Origin: Actinomadura cremea
GTDB lineage: Bacteria; Actinomycetota; Actinomycetes; Streptosporangiales; Streptosporangiaceae
Length of the DNA: 64,000 nt
Reading direction: 5' to 3'
Assembly: GCF_014648495.1 (NCBI RefSeq)
Contig: NZ_BMRF01000015.1
Coordinates: 1 to 64,000, forward strand
Positions within the stretch are counted from its first letter, which is position 1, and every line of letters begins with the position of its first letter. Shown here in pieces: positions 1-8,327 of the stretch. The notes beneath the pieces were generated by a model. The model searched no databases. It was given only the letters and a program-made list of their open reading frames with translations, and had not been told where the DNA came from. Position numbers and translations under genes: made by a program.

Positions 1-239
1 GCTCGGGCGGGTCGGTGCGGGCCATCGCCCGATCATCCCGCACCGGCGCCCCGGAGCCGCCCGAACCTGTCACAAGCGCGGGAGCTGTCCTGTCCTTGTC
101 GGCAGGACGGCCCCATGCAGCGACGAGAACGACACGTGCCGCCGGCAGACACCTACCGGATCCGGGTGCGGATGACCGCGCGGGCGACCGACGAGCCGCA
201 TCCCGAGCAGCCGCGCGCTCCCGCCCGAAAACGAGCCGA
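1..239. other. Stretch without a recognisable gene
   Basis: I see no protein with recognisable motifs on either strand here. The reading frames that cross it have no good ribosome binding site and continue into the tRNA gene. It is probably spacer downstream of the minus-strand tRNA-Ala gene. Confidence 0.5.
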
Positions 240-269
240 GGCCGGTCTAGGATTTCTCCTGAACCGGCC
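240..269 (-). terminator. Hairpin downstream of tRNA-Ala
   Basis: GGCCGGT at 240-246 pairs with ACCGGCC at 263-269, and inside them AGGA (249-252) pairs with TCCT (257-260), with one mismatch between the two helices. It lies 17 bases past the CCA end of the minus-strand tRNA. There is no clear U-tract, as is common in actinomycetes. The role as terminator is inferred from position. Confidence 0.5.
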
Positions 270-286
270 CCTGACCTGCTATTCCT

Positions 287-363
287 TGGTGGAGCTGAGG
301 GGATTTGAACCCCTGACCCCCTCGATGCGAACGAGGTGCGCTACCGGACTGCGCCACAGCCCC
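287..363 (-). tRNA. tRNA-Ala(CGC)
   Basis: Read on the minus strand the sequence folds into a full cloverleaf. The acceptor arm GGGGCTG pairs with CAGCTCC and contains the G3:U70 wobble pair that identifies alanine tRNAs. The anticodon loop TTCGCAT gives anticodon CGC (codon GCG). The T-loop is TTCAAAT. The 3' CCA is encoded (287-289), and the discriminator base is A. It lies 48 bases downstream of sepX. Confidence 0.95.
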
Positions 364-411
364 AAGGACTCCGTTAGATTAGCAAACTCTGGAGGGTGTT
401 CGCGCCATCGG

Positions 412-894
412 TCATTCGCCGACGGCGCGGCGGTCGTCGGCGTACTGGTCGAAGACCTCTTCGGGGGTGGGGAGCTCGATGATCTCGGCGGGTGCGGCCG
501 GGGTCGGTTCGGGGACGGTCTCGGCGGCGCGGCGGGCGGCCGCGCGGGCGCGGGCGGCGGCGTCGCGGCGGGCGGCGTCCATGCCGACGGCGACGCGGAG
601 GAGCGCGAGGTGGCCGGCCAGGAGGACGGCCGGGGGCGCGATGATCCACCAGGGTGCGACGCCGGAGGCGACGACGGTGACGGCGGTGGCGACCAGGGCG
701 GTGAGGCCCGCGGTGCGTCGGCGGCGGCGGGCGATGACCTTGGCGCGGGACGGGGCGCGGCGGGGCTCCGGTTCGGTGTGCTCCTCGGCGAGTTCCGGTT
801 CCTCGTGCTTCTCGGTGTCGCGGCGGAGCCACATGGGGACGAGGACGACCGCCCAGACGGCGACGATGGCGAGGTAGAGGACGGCACTGCTCAT
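412..894 (-). CDS. sepX: Divisome membrane protein SepX/GlpR
   Basis: 160 residues. An N-terminal membrane helix (about residues 4-22) is followed by a charged linker, then two close hydrophobic helices (about 60-100), then an Ala/Arg-rich stretch and an acidic end. The family is known as SepX in Streptomyces (hyphal septation) and GLPR in corynebacteria, where it is the membrane receptor of the gephyrin-like protein Glp that binds FtsZ. The call rests on this topology and length and on gene order: glp, galU, moaC and the acetyltransferase lie just upstream on the same strand. A 201-base gap separates it from the acetyltransferase gene, so it may have its own promoter. The ATG start has no near in-frame rival. 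I recognise the family by context more than by a catalytic motif. Confidence 0.78.
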   Translation of the reverse strand: MSSAVLYLAIVAVWAVVLVPMWLRRDTEKHEEPELAEEHTEPEPRRAPSRAKVIARRRRRTAGLTALVATAVTVVASGVAPWWIIAPPAVLLAGHLALLRVAVGMDAARRDAAARARAAARRAAETVPEPTPAAPAEIIELPTPEEVFDQYADDRRAVGE

Positions 895-1095
895 CGGACC
901 ACCCCCAGGGCACGCCTGAGGGGCGGGCCGACTATCGGCCCGCGCACGTGCATTGGGAGCAGGGTCACGCCCCGCACGGTACGAGCCGGTGTCAGAGGTT
1001 GACGAGCATAAGGGGCGGTGTGTCGCGAGATCGATCGCGCCGTTACTCTCCGTTTGCCGAGTCTTCGACGGCGCAGGATATTTACGAGCCGAAAG

Positions 1096-1722
1096 TCACT
1101 GTCGGGGAAATGCTCTGCGGCGGTCGGCGAGCCAGCGGGACCGCAGGCCACCGGGGACGTCCTCGACGGTGAGGGCGTAGCAGATGTGGTCGCGCCACGC
1201 GCCGTCGATGTGCAGGTGGCGGCGGCGAATTCCCTCTTCGCGGAATCCCAGCTTTTCGACGACGCGGCGGCTGGCGGCGTTCTCGGGACGGATATTGGCT
1301 TCGAGGCGATGGAGGCCGACGGTGAAGAAACAGTGGTCGACCGCGAGGGCGACGGCGGTGGGGATCACGGCGCGGCCCGCCACCTGGCGGTCGATCCAGT
1401 AGCCGATCTGGGCGGAGCGGGCCGAGCCCCAGACGATCGCCCCGATGGTGAGCTGGCCGACGAAATCGCTTTCGTGGGTGACGACCCAGGGGAGGGCGAG
1501 TCCCTGGCGGGCCTCGCGGCGCATGGTGTGGACCATGCTGACGTACGGGCCGAGGCCGCTGCGGAACAGCGGCGTCTCGGGGTTGGTCGGCTCCCAGGGG
1601 CGCAGCCAGTCGGCGTTCCGCACCCGCAGCTCACGCCAGACGGCGGCGTCGCGATGCCGCAGCGGGCGCAGACCCACGGGACCTTCGGTCAGGGTGACCG
1701 GCCATCCCCGCATTCGTTCCAC
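1096..1722 (-). CDS. GNAT-family N-acetyltransferase, RimJ-like
   Basis: 208 residues, the usual size for RimJ/RimL-type acetyltransferases. The N-terminus reads VGLRPLRHRDAAVW, the typical first strand of the family. The acetyl-CoA site region is the R-Q-V-A-G-R-A loop near residue 130 (a variant of Q/RxxGxG/A). The C-terminal NxxSxRVVEKLGFREEG block (about 165-182) is the family signature. Such enzymes acetylate N-terminal amino groups, classically ribosomal protein S5, but the substrate here is unknown. It sits 36 bases downstream of mog in the glp-moaC-mog run. The start used is GTG; ATG at 1713 is an equally possible start. Confidence 0.85.
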   Translation of the reverse strand: MERMRGWPVTLTEGPVGLRPLRHRDAAVWRELRVRNADWLRPWEPTNPETPLFRSGLGPYVSMVHTMRREARQGLALPWVVTHESDFVGQLTIGAIVWGSARSAQIGYWIDRQVAGRAVIPTAVALAVDHCFFTVGLHRLEANIRPENAASRRVVEKLGFREEGIRRRHLHIDGAWRDHICYALTVEDVPGGLRSRWLADRRRAFPRQ

Positions 1723-1758
1723 GTTTCCATGATTCCCTGGTGCGGCGCCTGAACGCCA

Positions 1759-2229
1759 TCAATTGTGGTCGCCGCCATTGATCTGATCGACGGCGTGGGC
1801 GAGGACGCGGCCGAGGACGGTCATGCCGTCGCGGACGCCGCCGGTCGAGCCGGGCAGGTTGACGATCAGGGTCCGGCCGGCGATTCCGGCGAGGCCCCGG
1901 GAGAGGATCGCGGCGGGTACCTTGTCGCGGTTGTCCATGCGGACGGCCTCGGCGATTCCGGGGATCTCGCGGTCGAGGACGCGGCGCGTCATCTCGGGCG
2001 TCCGGTCGGTGGGGGTGAGACCGGTGCCGCCGGTGGTGACGACGACGTCGTAGCTCTGGGCGACGGCGTCGCGCAGGACCTCTTCGACGGGTTCGCCGTC
2101 GGGGACGACGACGGGTCCGTCGACGTGGCAGCCGAGGTCGGAGAGCATCTCGACCAGGACGGGTCCCGAGCGGTCGGGGTAGACGCCGGCGGCGGCCCGG
2201 TTGGAGACGGTGACGGCCATCGCCCTCAT
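1759..2229 (-). CDS. mog: MogA/MoaB-family molybdopterin adenylyltransferase
   Basis: 156 residues, normal for MoaB/MogA. Members adenylylate molybdopterin before metal insertion. Visible motifs are VVVTTGGTGLTPTDRTPE (about 62-79), the dinucleotide/pterin binding loop of the family, and VNLPGSTGGVRDG (about 123-135), the second conserved loop. The ATG start overlaps the moaC stop as ATGA, so translation is probably coupled; an internal ATG at 2220 is a weaker alternative. With moaC and glp it forms a cofactor module, although no moaA, moaE or moaD is in the window. Confidence 0.88.
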   Translation of the reverse strand: MRAMAVTVSNRAAAGVYPDRSGPVLVEMLSDLGCHVDGPVVVPDGEPVEEVLRDAVAQSYDVVVTTGGTGLTPTDRTPEMTRRVLDREIPGIAEAVRMDNRDKVPAAILSRGLAGIAGRTLIVNLPGSTGGVRDGMTVLGRVLAHAVDQINGGDHN

Positions 2230-2693
2230 CGGTGCCACCGTCCGTGCTTGCCGCCGGTCTTCTCCGTCACCTGGACGTCGGTGATCACGGCGGCCGGGTC
2301 GACGGCCTTGACCATGTCGATGAGGGCGAGTGCGGTGACGCTCACGGAGGTGAGGGCCTCCATCTCGACGCCGGTGCGGTCGGCGGTGCGGGTGACGGCG
2401 GTGATCGCCACTCCGTCGTCCTCGACCGTCAGGTCGACCGTGACGCCGTGCAGCGCGATCGGGTGGCAGAGGGGGACGAGGTCGGGGACGCGCTTGGCGC
2501 CCATGATCCCGGCGATGCGGGCGACCGAGAGGGCGTCGCCCTTGGGGACGTTCCCGGTCCGGAGGGCCGAGACGCACTCGGGTGAGAGGCGGACGAACCC
2601 GGTGGCGGTCGCGGTGCGGGCCGAGACGTCCTTGGCGGAGACGTCGACCATGCGGGCCGCGCCCGCGTCGTCGAGGTGGGAGAACCTGGTCAT
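2226..2693 (-). CDS. moaC: Cyclic pyranopterin monophosphate synthase MoaC
   Basis: 155 residues, full length. MoaC rearranges the MoaA product into cyclic pyranopterin monophosphate in molybdenum cofactor synthesis. Diagnostic blocks are GNVPKGDALSVARIAGIMGAK (about 47-67), LVPLCHPIAL (about 72-81), the GVEMEALTSVSVTALALIDM helix carrying the conserved catalytic aspartate, and the C-terminal KTGGKHGRW with the catalytic lysine. Start and stop both overlap neighbours by four bases (ATGA), placing it in one coupled unit between glp and mog. Confidence 0.96.
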   Translation of the reverse strand: MTRFSHLDDAGAARMVDVSAKDVSARTATATGFVRLSPECVSALRTGNVPKGDALSVARIAGIMGAKRVPDLVPLCHPIALHGVTVDLTVEDDGVAITAVTRTADRTGVEMEALTSVSVTALALIDMVKAVDPAAVITDVQVTEKTGGKHGRWHR

Positions 2694-3898
2694 GCGGGCA
2701 ATCTCATCACGTCGACCGTGCTGCCGGCGGGGAGGGTCTCGGCGCTCTCGGGCACGGTGATCAGCGCGTTGGCGGCGGCGAGGGACGCGAGCTGGTGCGA
2801 GCCCTGCACGTCGGCGGGGTCGACGGTGTAGCCGTCCTCGCCGTAGGTGAGGTTCCCGCGCAGGAAGTGCCGGAGGCCCGCGGGGGACTTGATGTCACCG
2901 GACAGGACGGCGCTCACCGTGGGCAAGGGCTCCGGCGGGAGCCCCTGCATGGCGCGTAGGGCGGGGCGGACGAACACTTGGAACGACACGTACGCGCTCA
3001 CCGGGTTGCCGGGCAGGGTGAAGATGGGGGTGCCTTCCAGGAGGCCGAACCCCTGTGGTTTGCCCGGGCGCATGCCGACCTTGTGGAACTTCACGGTTCC
3101 GGTGCCGGTGAGTACTTCCTTGACCACGTCCCTGGAGCCCATGGAGACGCCGCCGGACGTGACGATGGCGTCCGCGCGGGCGATCTGGTCTTCCAGCATC
3201 TCCTTGACCGAGCCGGGCTCGTCGTCCACGGTGGCCTGCCGGTAGCCCACGCCGCCCGCTTCGGCGACGGCGACGGTCAGCATGTAGCTGTTGGACTCCC
3301 AGATCTGCCCGTGCCCGAGGGACGTGCCCGGTTCGCGGAGTTCGTCCCCGGTGGAGACGACGACGATTCGCGGCTTCGGGCGCACCGTCACCCGGGACGC
3401 GCCGACGGCGGCGATCATCCCGAGCTGCGGCGCGCGGAGCCGGGTGCCGGCGGCCACGACGACCTGCCCGGCGCGGACGTCCTCGCCGGCGCGGCGGATG
3501 TAGTGCCCGGACGGCGCCGGCCGGACGATCCGGACGTGCGCCGTCCCGCCGTCCGTCCACTCGACGGGGATCACCGCGTCGGCCCCGGCGGGCATCGGCG
3601 CGCCGGTCATGATCCGGGCGGTGAGCCCGGGGCGCAGCGCCGACACCGCCGGGTCGCCCGCGACGACGTCGCCGACGACCGGCAGCGTCACCGGGTCGGT
3701 CTCGGTGGCCCCCGCGACGTCGGACGCGACGACGGCGTAGCCGTCCATCGCGGAGTTGTCGAACGGGGGCAGCGCAACGGGCGCGCAGACGGGTTCGGCG
3801 AGGACCGTCCCCTGCGCCTCCAGCAGCGCCAGATCGAGCGGCGGCAGCACCGGGACGCTGCCGAGGATGTCGTTCAGATGCTCGTCGACCGTTCTCAT
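2690..3898 (-). CDS. glp: Gephyrin-like molybdotransferase Glp (MoeA family)
   Basis: 402 residues with all MoeA domains: PPFDNSAMDGYAV near residue 45, MTGAPMPAGADAVIP near 96, VVSTGDEL near 175, SGGVSMGSRDVVKEVL near 248, MRPGKPQGFG near 277 and LPGNPVSAYVSFQVF near 296. MoeA enzymes insert molybdate into adenylylated molybdopterin. In actinobacteria the paralogue beside galU and 5-formyl-THF cyclo-ligase is Glp, which in corynebacteria also binds FtsZ and the membrane protein GLPR. The sepX gene four genes downstream fits that role. I see MoeA chemistry; the divisome role is inferred from family and order. The stop overlaps the moaC start, and galU is 21 bases upstream. Confidence 0.92.
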   Translation of the reverse strand: MRTVDEHLNDILGSVPVLPPLDLALLEAQGTVLAEPVCAPVALPPFDNSAMDGYAVVASDVAGATETDPVTLPVVGDVVAGDPAVSALRPGLTARIMTGAPMPAGADAVIPVEWTDGGTAHVRIVRPAPSGHYIRRAGEDVRAGQVVVAAGTRLRAPQLGMIAAVGASRVTVRPKPRIVVVSTGDELREPGTSLGHGQIWESNSYMLTVAVAEAGGVGYRQATVDDEPGSVKEMLEDQIARADAIVTSGGVSMGSRDVVKEVLTGTGTVKFHKVGMRPGKPQGFGLLEGTPIFTLPGNPVSAYVSFQVFVRPALRAMQGLPPEPLPTVSAVLSGDIKSPAGLRHFLRGNLTYGEDGYTVDPADVQGSHQLASLAAANALITVPESAETLPAGSTVDVMRLPA

Positions 3899-3919
3899 GC
3901 CCTCAAGTGTGACGGGCCG

Positions 3920-4846
3920 TCACGCGTTCCCGTCGCCGCCCACGCCGTCGTGCGTCCGGACGAACTCGCGCAGCCACGGCAGGAACTCCGGGGACAGGTC
4001 GGGACGCTCGGCCGCGAACTCCACGACGGTCCGCAGGTATTCGAGCTTGTTGCCGGTGTCGTAGCGGCGCCCGCGGAACTTCACCCCGTACACGCCGCCG
4101 CCCTCTTCGGGGGACATGTCGGCCAGGGTCCGCAGCGCGTCGGTCAGCTGGATCTCGCCGCCGCGGCCGGGCGGGGTCTTCTCCAGCACGTCGAACACGG
4201 CCGGGTCGCACACGTAGCGGCCGATGATGATCCAGTTGCTGGGCGCCTCCTCGGGGGAGGGCTTCTCGACCAGGTCGCTGATCCGCACGACGTCGTCGTC
4301 GCCGGTGGCCTCGATGGCGGCGCAGCCGTAGGCGGAGACCTGGTCGGCGGGCACCTCCATCAGCGCCACGACGCTGCCGCCGTACCGGCCGCGGACCTCG
4401 ATCATGCGCTGCAGCAGCTTGTCGCGGGCGTCGATCATGTCGTCGCCGAGCAGCACCGCGAACGGCTCGTGCCCGACGTGCTGGCGGGCGCAGTGCACCG
4501 CGTGCCCGAGGCCGCGCGGCTCGCCCTGCCGGACGTAGTGCATGATCGCCAGCTCGCTGGACTCGCGGACCGCGGCGAGGCGGCCGTCGTCGCCCTTGGC
4601 GCGCAGCGCCTCCTCGAGCTCGTAGGCTCGGTCGAAGTGGTCCTCGATGGACCGCTTGCTGCGGCCGGTGACCATGAGGACGTCGCTGAGCCCGGCGTCC
4701 ACGGCCTCCTCGACGACGTACTGGATCGCCGGTTTGTCGACGACGGGCAGCATTTCCTTGGGCGTCGCCTTGGTGGCGGGCAAGAATCGGGTACCGAGCC
4801 CGGCCGCCGGAACGACCGCCTTGGTCACGGGTGCGATATCAGTCAT
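3920..4846 (-). CDS. galU: UTP-glucose-1-phosphate uridylyltransferase GalU
   Basis: 308 residues, usual length. GalU makes UDP-glucose from UTP and glucose-1-phosphate in the cytosol, feeding cell wall glycans and glycolipids. The N-terminal nucleotide-binding motif is AAGLGTRFLPATKATPKE (about residues 14-31), followed by LPVVDKPAIQYVVEEAVDAG. Further conserved blocks are AVLLGDDMID near 130 and LVEKPSPEEAPSNWIIIGRYV near 205. It is first in the minus-strand galU-glp-moaC-mog run and diverges from 5-formyl-THF cyclo-ligase with only 33 bases between the two start codons. Confidence 0.96.
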   Translation of the reverse strand: MTDIAPVTKAVVPAAGLGTRFLPATKATPKEMLPVVDKPAIQYVVEEAVDAGLSDVLMVTGRSKRSIEDHFDRAYELEEALRAKGDDGRLAAVRESSELAIMHYVRQGEPRGLGHAVHCARQHVGHEPFAVLLGDDMIDARDKLLQRMIEVRGRYGGSVVALMEVPADQVSAYGCAAIEATGDDDVVRISDLVEKPSPEEAPSNWIIIGRYVCDPAVFDVLEKTPPGRGGEIQLTDALRTLADMSPEEGGGVYGVKFRGRRYDTGNKLEYLRTVVEFAAERPDLSPEFLPWLREFVRTHDGVGGDGNA

Positions 4847-4879
4847 GTAGAGACCTTAGTAAGCCGCGAGGACGACAGC
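4847..4879. promoter_or_regulatory. 33-base divergent start region, galU / cyclo-ligase
   Basis: The two genes diverge with only 33 bases between them. On the minus strand TACTAA lies near the galU start; on the plus strand GAGGACG (4868-4874) can serve as ribosome binding site for the GTG at 4880. There is no room for two full promoters, so at least one must lie inside the opposite coding region. Confidence 0.45.
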
Positions 4880-5461
4880 GTGCACGACATCGGAACGAAG
4901 AGCGGACTGCGCACGGAACTGCTGGGTAACCGTGCCACAATGGCGCCCGAAGCACGTGCGGAGGCGGGCCGAGCGCTGCGCGACGCGGTGCTGCCGGTGC
5001 CCGAGGTGGAGATGGCGGGAACGATCGCCGCGTACGTTTCGGTCGGACCGGAACCCGATACCCGCGGGCTTCTCTTCGCCCTGTGGAAGCGCGGGACGTA
5101 CGTGCTGCTCCCCCGCCTGCTCCCGGACGGCGATCTCGACTGGGCGTCCTACGAGGGCCCGGACTCGCTCGCGCCGGGTCCCCGCGGCTGCCTGGAGCCG
5201 ACCGAGCCGCCGCGCGGCCCCGGGGCGGTGGCCAGTGCGGACGTCGTCCTGGCACCGGCCGTCGCGGTGGACGAGACGGGCATGCGACTCGGTCGCGGCG
5301 GCGGGTCCTACGATCGCGCGCTCGCCCGCGTGGGCCCGGCGATCCTGACGATCGCGCTGGTGTACGACGGCGAGCTGCTCCCGGCGGTGCCCGCGGAGCC
5401 GCACGACCGCCGCGTCCGGGCCGTCGCCACGCCGTCGCGGGGGCTGGTGCGGCTCGGGTGA
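4880..5461 (+). CDS. 5-formyltetrahydrofolate cyclo-ligase
   Basis: 193 residues from a GTG start. The enzyme converts 5-formyl-THF to 5,10-methenyl-THF using ATP. The N-terminal K-x-x-L-R-x-E-L-L pattern is present (KSGLRTELL), a middle YVLLPRLLPDG segment follows, and the conserved C-terminal nucleotide and folate site reads GMRLGRGGGSYDRAL (about 134-148). I chose GTG at 4880 because it is the first start with GAGGACG upstream and it keeps the family's N-terminal helix; the ATG at 4940 would lose it. The enzyme commonly neighbours galU and glp in actinobacteria. Confidence 0.9.
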   Translation: MHDIGTKSGLRTELLGNRATMAPEARAEAGRALRDAVLPVPEVEMAGTIAAYVSVGPEPDTRGLLFALWKRGTYVLLPRLLPDGDLDWASYEGPDSLAPGPRGCLEPTEPPRGPGAVASADVVLAPAVAVDETGMRLGRGGGSYDRALARVGPAILTIALVYDGELLPAVPAEPHDRRVRAVATPSRGLVRLG

Positions 5462-5605
5462 CGACGGGCGCGGCGCCCCCGGAGGCCGTATCGGCGCAGG
5501 TCCGACGGAGTGGCCGGAACCGGACGTCCGCATAGGGTGACCGAGCGGGAAGATCGCGAACGTTCCCCGATGCGATCGATGTTCGGCTTCACCTGGAGGT
5601 TCGAG

Positions 5606-6595
5606 ATGACGGTGCCGTGGCGGATCCTGTCCCTGCCTCCGATCGGCGAGGACATCGTGCGGGGGCTGTTCGCGCCGCTCGGCGACGCGGCCGAGGTACG
5701 GTTCGCGGCGACCGCCGACCGCGCCGGCCTGCACGCGGCGATCGCCGACGCCGAGATCGTCATCGGCGACTTCACCGGACGGCTCCGGATCGACGCCGCG
5801 GCGGTGGCCGCGGCGCCGCACCTCGCGTTCGTCCAGATGCCGGCCGTGGGCACCGACAGCCTGGACGTCGCCGCGCTGACCGCCCGGGACGTGCCGGTCG
5901 CGAACGCGGCCGGGTTCAACCGGCGGGGCGTGGCCGAGTGGGCGGTCGGCGCCGCGTTCGCGCTCTGCCGCAACCTCGCCTGGGGCGACCGGCGGATGCG
6001 CGAGGGCGGATGGCCGCAGCCGGAGCTGCTGGCGCTGCGGCCGCGGGAGCTGCACGCGCAGCGCGTCGGGATCGTCGGGTTCGGGGCGATCGGTGCCGAG
6101 AGCGCCCGGCTGTTCGAGGCGCTCGGCTGCGAGGTCTCGTACTGGACGCGGCGTCCGCGCCCGGAGGCGTCCGCGACCTACCGCGACCTGGACGACCTCG
6201 TCGCCTCGTCGGACGTCCTCGTGCTCGCCGTCCCGCTGACCGACGAGACCCGCGGGCTGATCGGCCCCGACCGGCTCGCCCTGCTGCCGGACCGCGCGCT
6301 GCTGGTGAACGTGGCGCGCGGGGGCATCGCGCCGGACGACGCCGTCCTGGCCGCCCTCGACTCGGGACGGCTGGCGGGTGCGGCCCTCGACGTGTTCGAC
6401 ACCGAGCCGCTCCCGGACGGCCATCCGCTGCGATCGCACGACCGGGTGCTGCTGTCGCCGCACGCGGCGGGCGGCTCGGACCTGTCGCAGCTGAACCTCG
6501 TCGCGATGGTGCGGGACAACGTCTCCGCGGCCGTGCGAGGGGAAACCGTGCGGAACGTCATCAATGGGGTGGATCCGCAGGTCAAGCGACGTTGA
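5606..6595 (+). CDS. D-2-hydroxyacid dehydrogenase (NAD-binding)
   Basis: 329 residues. The family interconverts 2-oxo acids and D-2-hydroxy acids with NAD(P). The Rossmann loop is GIVGFGAIGAES (about 155-166). The catalytic triad is visible: Arg238 in NVARGG, Glu267 in FDTEPLPDGHPL and His286 in LLSPHAAGG. The substrate is not predictable. The start is ATG at 5606 with GGAGG 8 bases upstream; two in-frame ATGs further upstream lack a better site. It follows the cyclo-ligase by 144 bases and is probably a separate unit. Confidence 0.88.
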   Translation: MTVPWRILSLPPIGEDIVRGLFAPLGDAAEVRFAATADRAGLHAAIADAEIVIGDFTGRLRIDAAAVAAAPHLAFVQMPAVGTDSLDVAALTARDVPVANAAGFNRRGVAEWAVGAAFALCRNLAWGDRRMREGGWPQPELLALRPRELHAQRVGIVGFGAIGAESARLFEALGCEVSYWTRRPRPEASATYRDLDDLVASSDVLVLAVPLTDETRGLIGPDRLALLPDRALLVNVARGGIAPDDAVLAALDSGRLAGAALDVFDTEPLPDGHPLRSHDRVLLSPHAAGGSDLSQLNLVAMVRDNVSAAVRGETVRNVINGVDPQVKRR

Positions 6596-6701
6596 GGGCG
6601 GCTCTCGGCCATCCCGTCACTCAACCCGAAATGCGCAAATGGGCGTTTAATCTGTAGGATCCCTAAACGATCAACTTTGACGACCCCGCGAAGGGTGGGA
6701 T

Positions 6702-8186
6702 GTGCAGCTCGACATCTGGCTACTCCTCGGAGCCCTTCTCGTACTCAGCGCCATCGCCGCCGTCCGCCTGTCGCACCGCTCGGGGCTGCCGTCCCTGCTC
6801 GCGTACATGGGCCTGGGCCTCCTCATCGGCGAGGCCGGCCCGCTCCACATCCGGTTCGACGACGTCGCGCTGGCCGAGACGCTCGGATTCGCGGCGCTCG
6901 TCCTCATCCTCGCCGAGGGCGGTCTCACCACGAACTGGCGGCACGTCAAGCCGTCCATTCCCGCCGCGCTCAGCGTCGCGACGATCGGGACGCTGCTCAG
7001 CATCGTCATCGTCGCGCTCCCCGCGATCTGGCTGATCGGCCTCGACTGGCGCATCGCGTTCCTGCTCTCGGCCGCCCTGGCCCCGACCGACGCCGCCGCG
7101 GTCTTCTCCGTCCTGCGCAGGCTCCCGCTGCCGTCCCGCGTGACGGGGCTGCTGGAGGCCGAGTCCGGGTTCAACGACGCCCCGGTCGTGATCATCGTGA
7201 TCGCGCTCGCCACCACCGAGGGCACCCCCGACCTGCTCGAACTGTCCGGGCTGCTCGTCTACGAGCTCACCCTCGGCGCGCTGATCGGCATCGCGATCGG
7301 CTGGCTCGGCGCCCAGGCGCTGCGCCGCGTGGCCCTCCCGGCCTCGGGCCTGTACCCCATCGCGGTCCTGTCGATGACGGTCGGCTCGTACGGCGCAACG
7401 ACGCTCCTGCACGGCAGCGGCTTCCTGGCCGTGTACGTCTGCGGGCTCGTCCTCGGCAACGCCCGGCTCCCGCACCGCCCCGCCACGCGCGGTTTCGCCG
7501 AGGGCGTCGGCTGGCTGGCGCAGATCGGGCTGTTCGTGATGCTGGGCCTGCTCGCGTCCCCCGGCGAACTCCCGGCGCAGATCCTCCCGGCCCTGATCAT
7601 CGGCTCGATCCTGCTGTTCGTCGCCCGTCCGCTGTCGGTGCTGGTCTCGACGCTCGGCTTCAAGATCCCGTGGGGCGAACGCATGTTCGTCTCGTGGGCC
7701 GGGTTGCGCGGCGCCGTCCCGATCGTCCTGGCCACCATCCCGATGGTGGAGCAACTGCCGGGCTCCGACCGCAACTTCGCGATCATCTTCAACATCGTCG
7801 TCGTGTTCACGCTCCTGCAGGCCCCCACGTTGCCGCTGGTCGCACGGCTGTGCCGGCTCGAACGCGACGACGGGACGCGCGAACTGGACGTGGAGGCCGC
7901 ACCCCTCGAGGAGCTGCACGCCGACCTGCTGGAGATCAGGATTCCGCCCGACTCCGGACTGAGCGGCGTGGAGATCTTCGAGCTCCGGCTCCCCCCGGGG
8001 GCGTCCATCACCCTCGTCGTACGGAACGGGTCCAGTTTCGTCCCGGAGCCCACCACCCCGCTGCAGTCCGGCGACACGCTCCTGGTCGTGACGACGGAGA
8101 ACGTGCGGAAGGCCGCCGAGCACCGGCTGCGCGCCGTCAGCCGCCGCGGGAAGCTCGCCGGCTGGTTCGGCGAGACGGGTGCCTGA
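6702..8186 (+). CDS. Potassium/proton antiporter, CPA1 type with RCK_C domain
   Basis: 494 residues. About twelve hydrophobic helices span residues 5-385, with the CPA motifs GLGLLIGEAGPL (about 37-48), LAPTDAAAVFSVL (about 126-138) and LLEAESGFNDAPVV (about 149-162) holding the ion-binding aspartates. The C-terminal cytosolic part (about 410-480: LEIRIPPDSGLSG ... LQSGDTLLVV) is a TrkA-C/RCK_C ligand domain, as in NhaP2/CvrA-like K+/H+ antiporters. It likely exports K+ or Na+ against protons at the plasma membrane. The start is GTG with a GGGTGGGA-type site just upstream; an ATG two bases earlier is out of frame. Confidence 0.88.
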   Translation: MQLDIWLLLGALLVLSAIAAVRLSHRSGLPSLLAYMGLGLLIGEAGPLHIRFDDVALAETLGFAALVLILAEGGLTTNWRHVKPSIPAALSVATIGTLLSIVIVALPAIWLIGLDWRIAFLLSAALAPTDAAAVFSVLRRLPLPSRVTGLLEAESGFNDAPVVIIVIALATTEGTPDLLELSGLLVYELTLGALIGIAIGWLGAQALRRVALPASGLYPIAVLSMTVGSYGATTLLHGSGFLAVYVCGLVLGNARLPHRPATRGFAEGVGWLAQIGLFVMLGLLASPGELPAQILPALIIGSILLFVARPLSVLVSTLGFKIPWGERMFVSWAGLRGAVPIVLATIPMVEQLPGSDRNFAIIFNIVVVFTLLQAPTLPLVARLCRLERDDGTRELDVEAAPLEELHADLLEIRIPPDSGLSGVEIFELRLPPGASITLVVRNGSSFVPEPTTPLQSGDTLLVVTTENVRKAAEHRLRAVSRRGKLAGWFGETGA

Positions 8187-8327
8187 CCGGCGGGGGAACG
8201 GACCCGGGAACCGGCCTGGGAACAGACCGGGGACGATTCCTGTTCAACTCACGGGTACCATTAGCAGTCGTTCAGAGTGAGTGCCAGCCCGCGGCCACCC
8301 GCCGGGCTGAGTCAGCTAGGAGGAACC

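Noticed and set aside
287-363. tRNA-Ala 3' end as an integration site
   Set aside because: No integrase gene and no repeat of the tRNA 3' end was seen in the window.
2978-4879. Long open plus-strand frame opposite glp and galU
   Set aside because: It is the mirror of two well-supported genes; Arg/Val/Asp/Gly-rich low-quality protein without motifs. Only its last part, from 4880, is a real gene.
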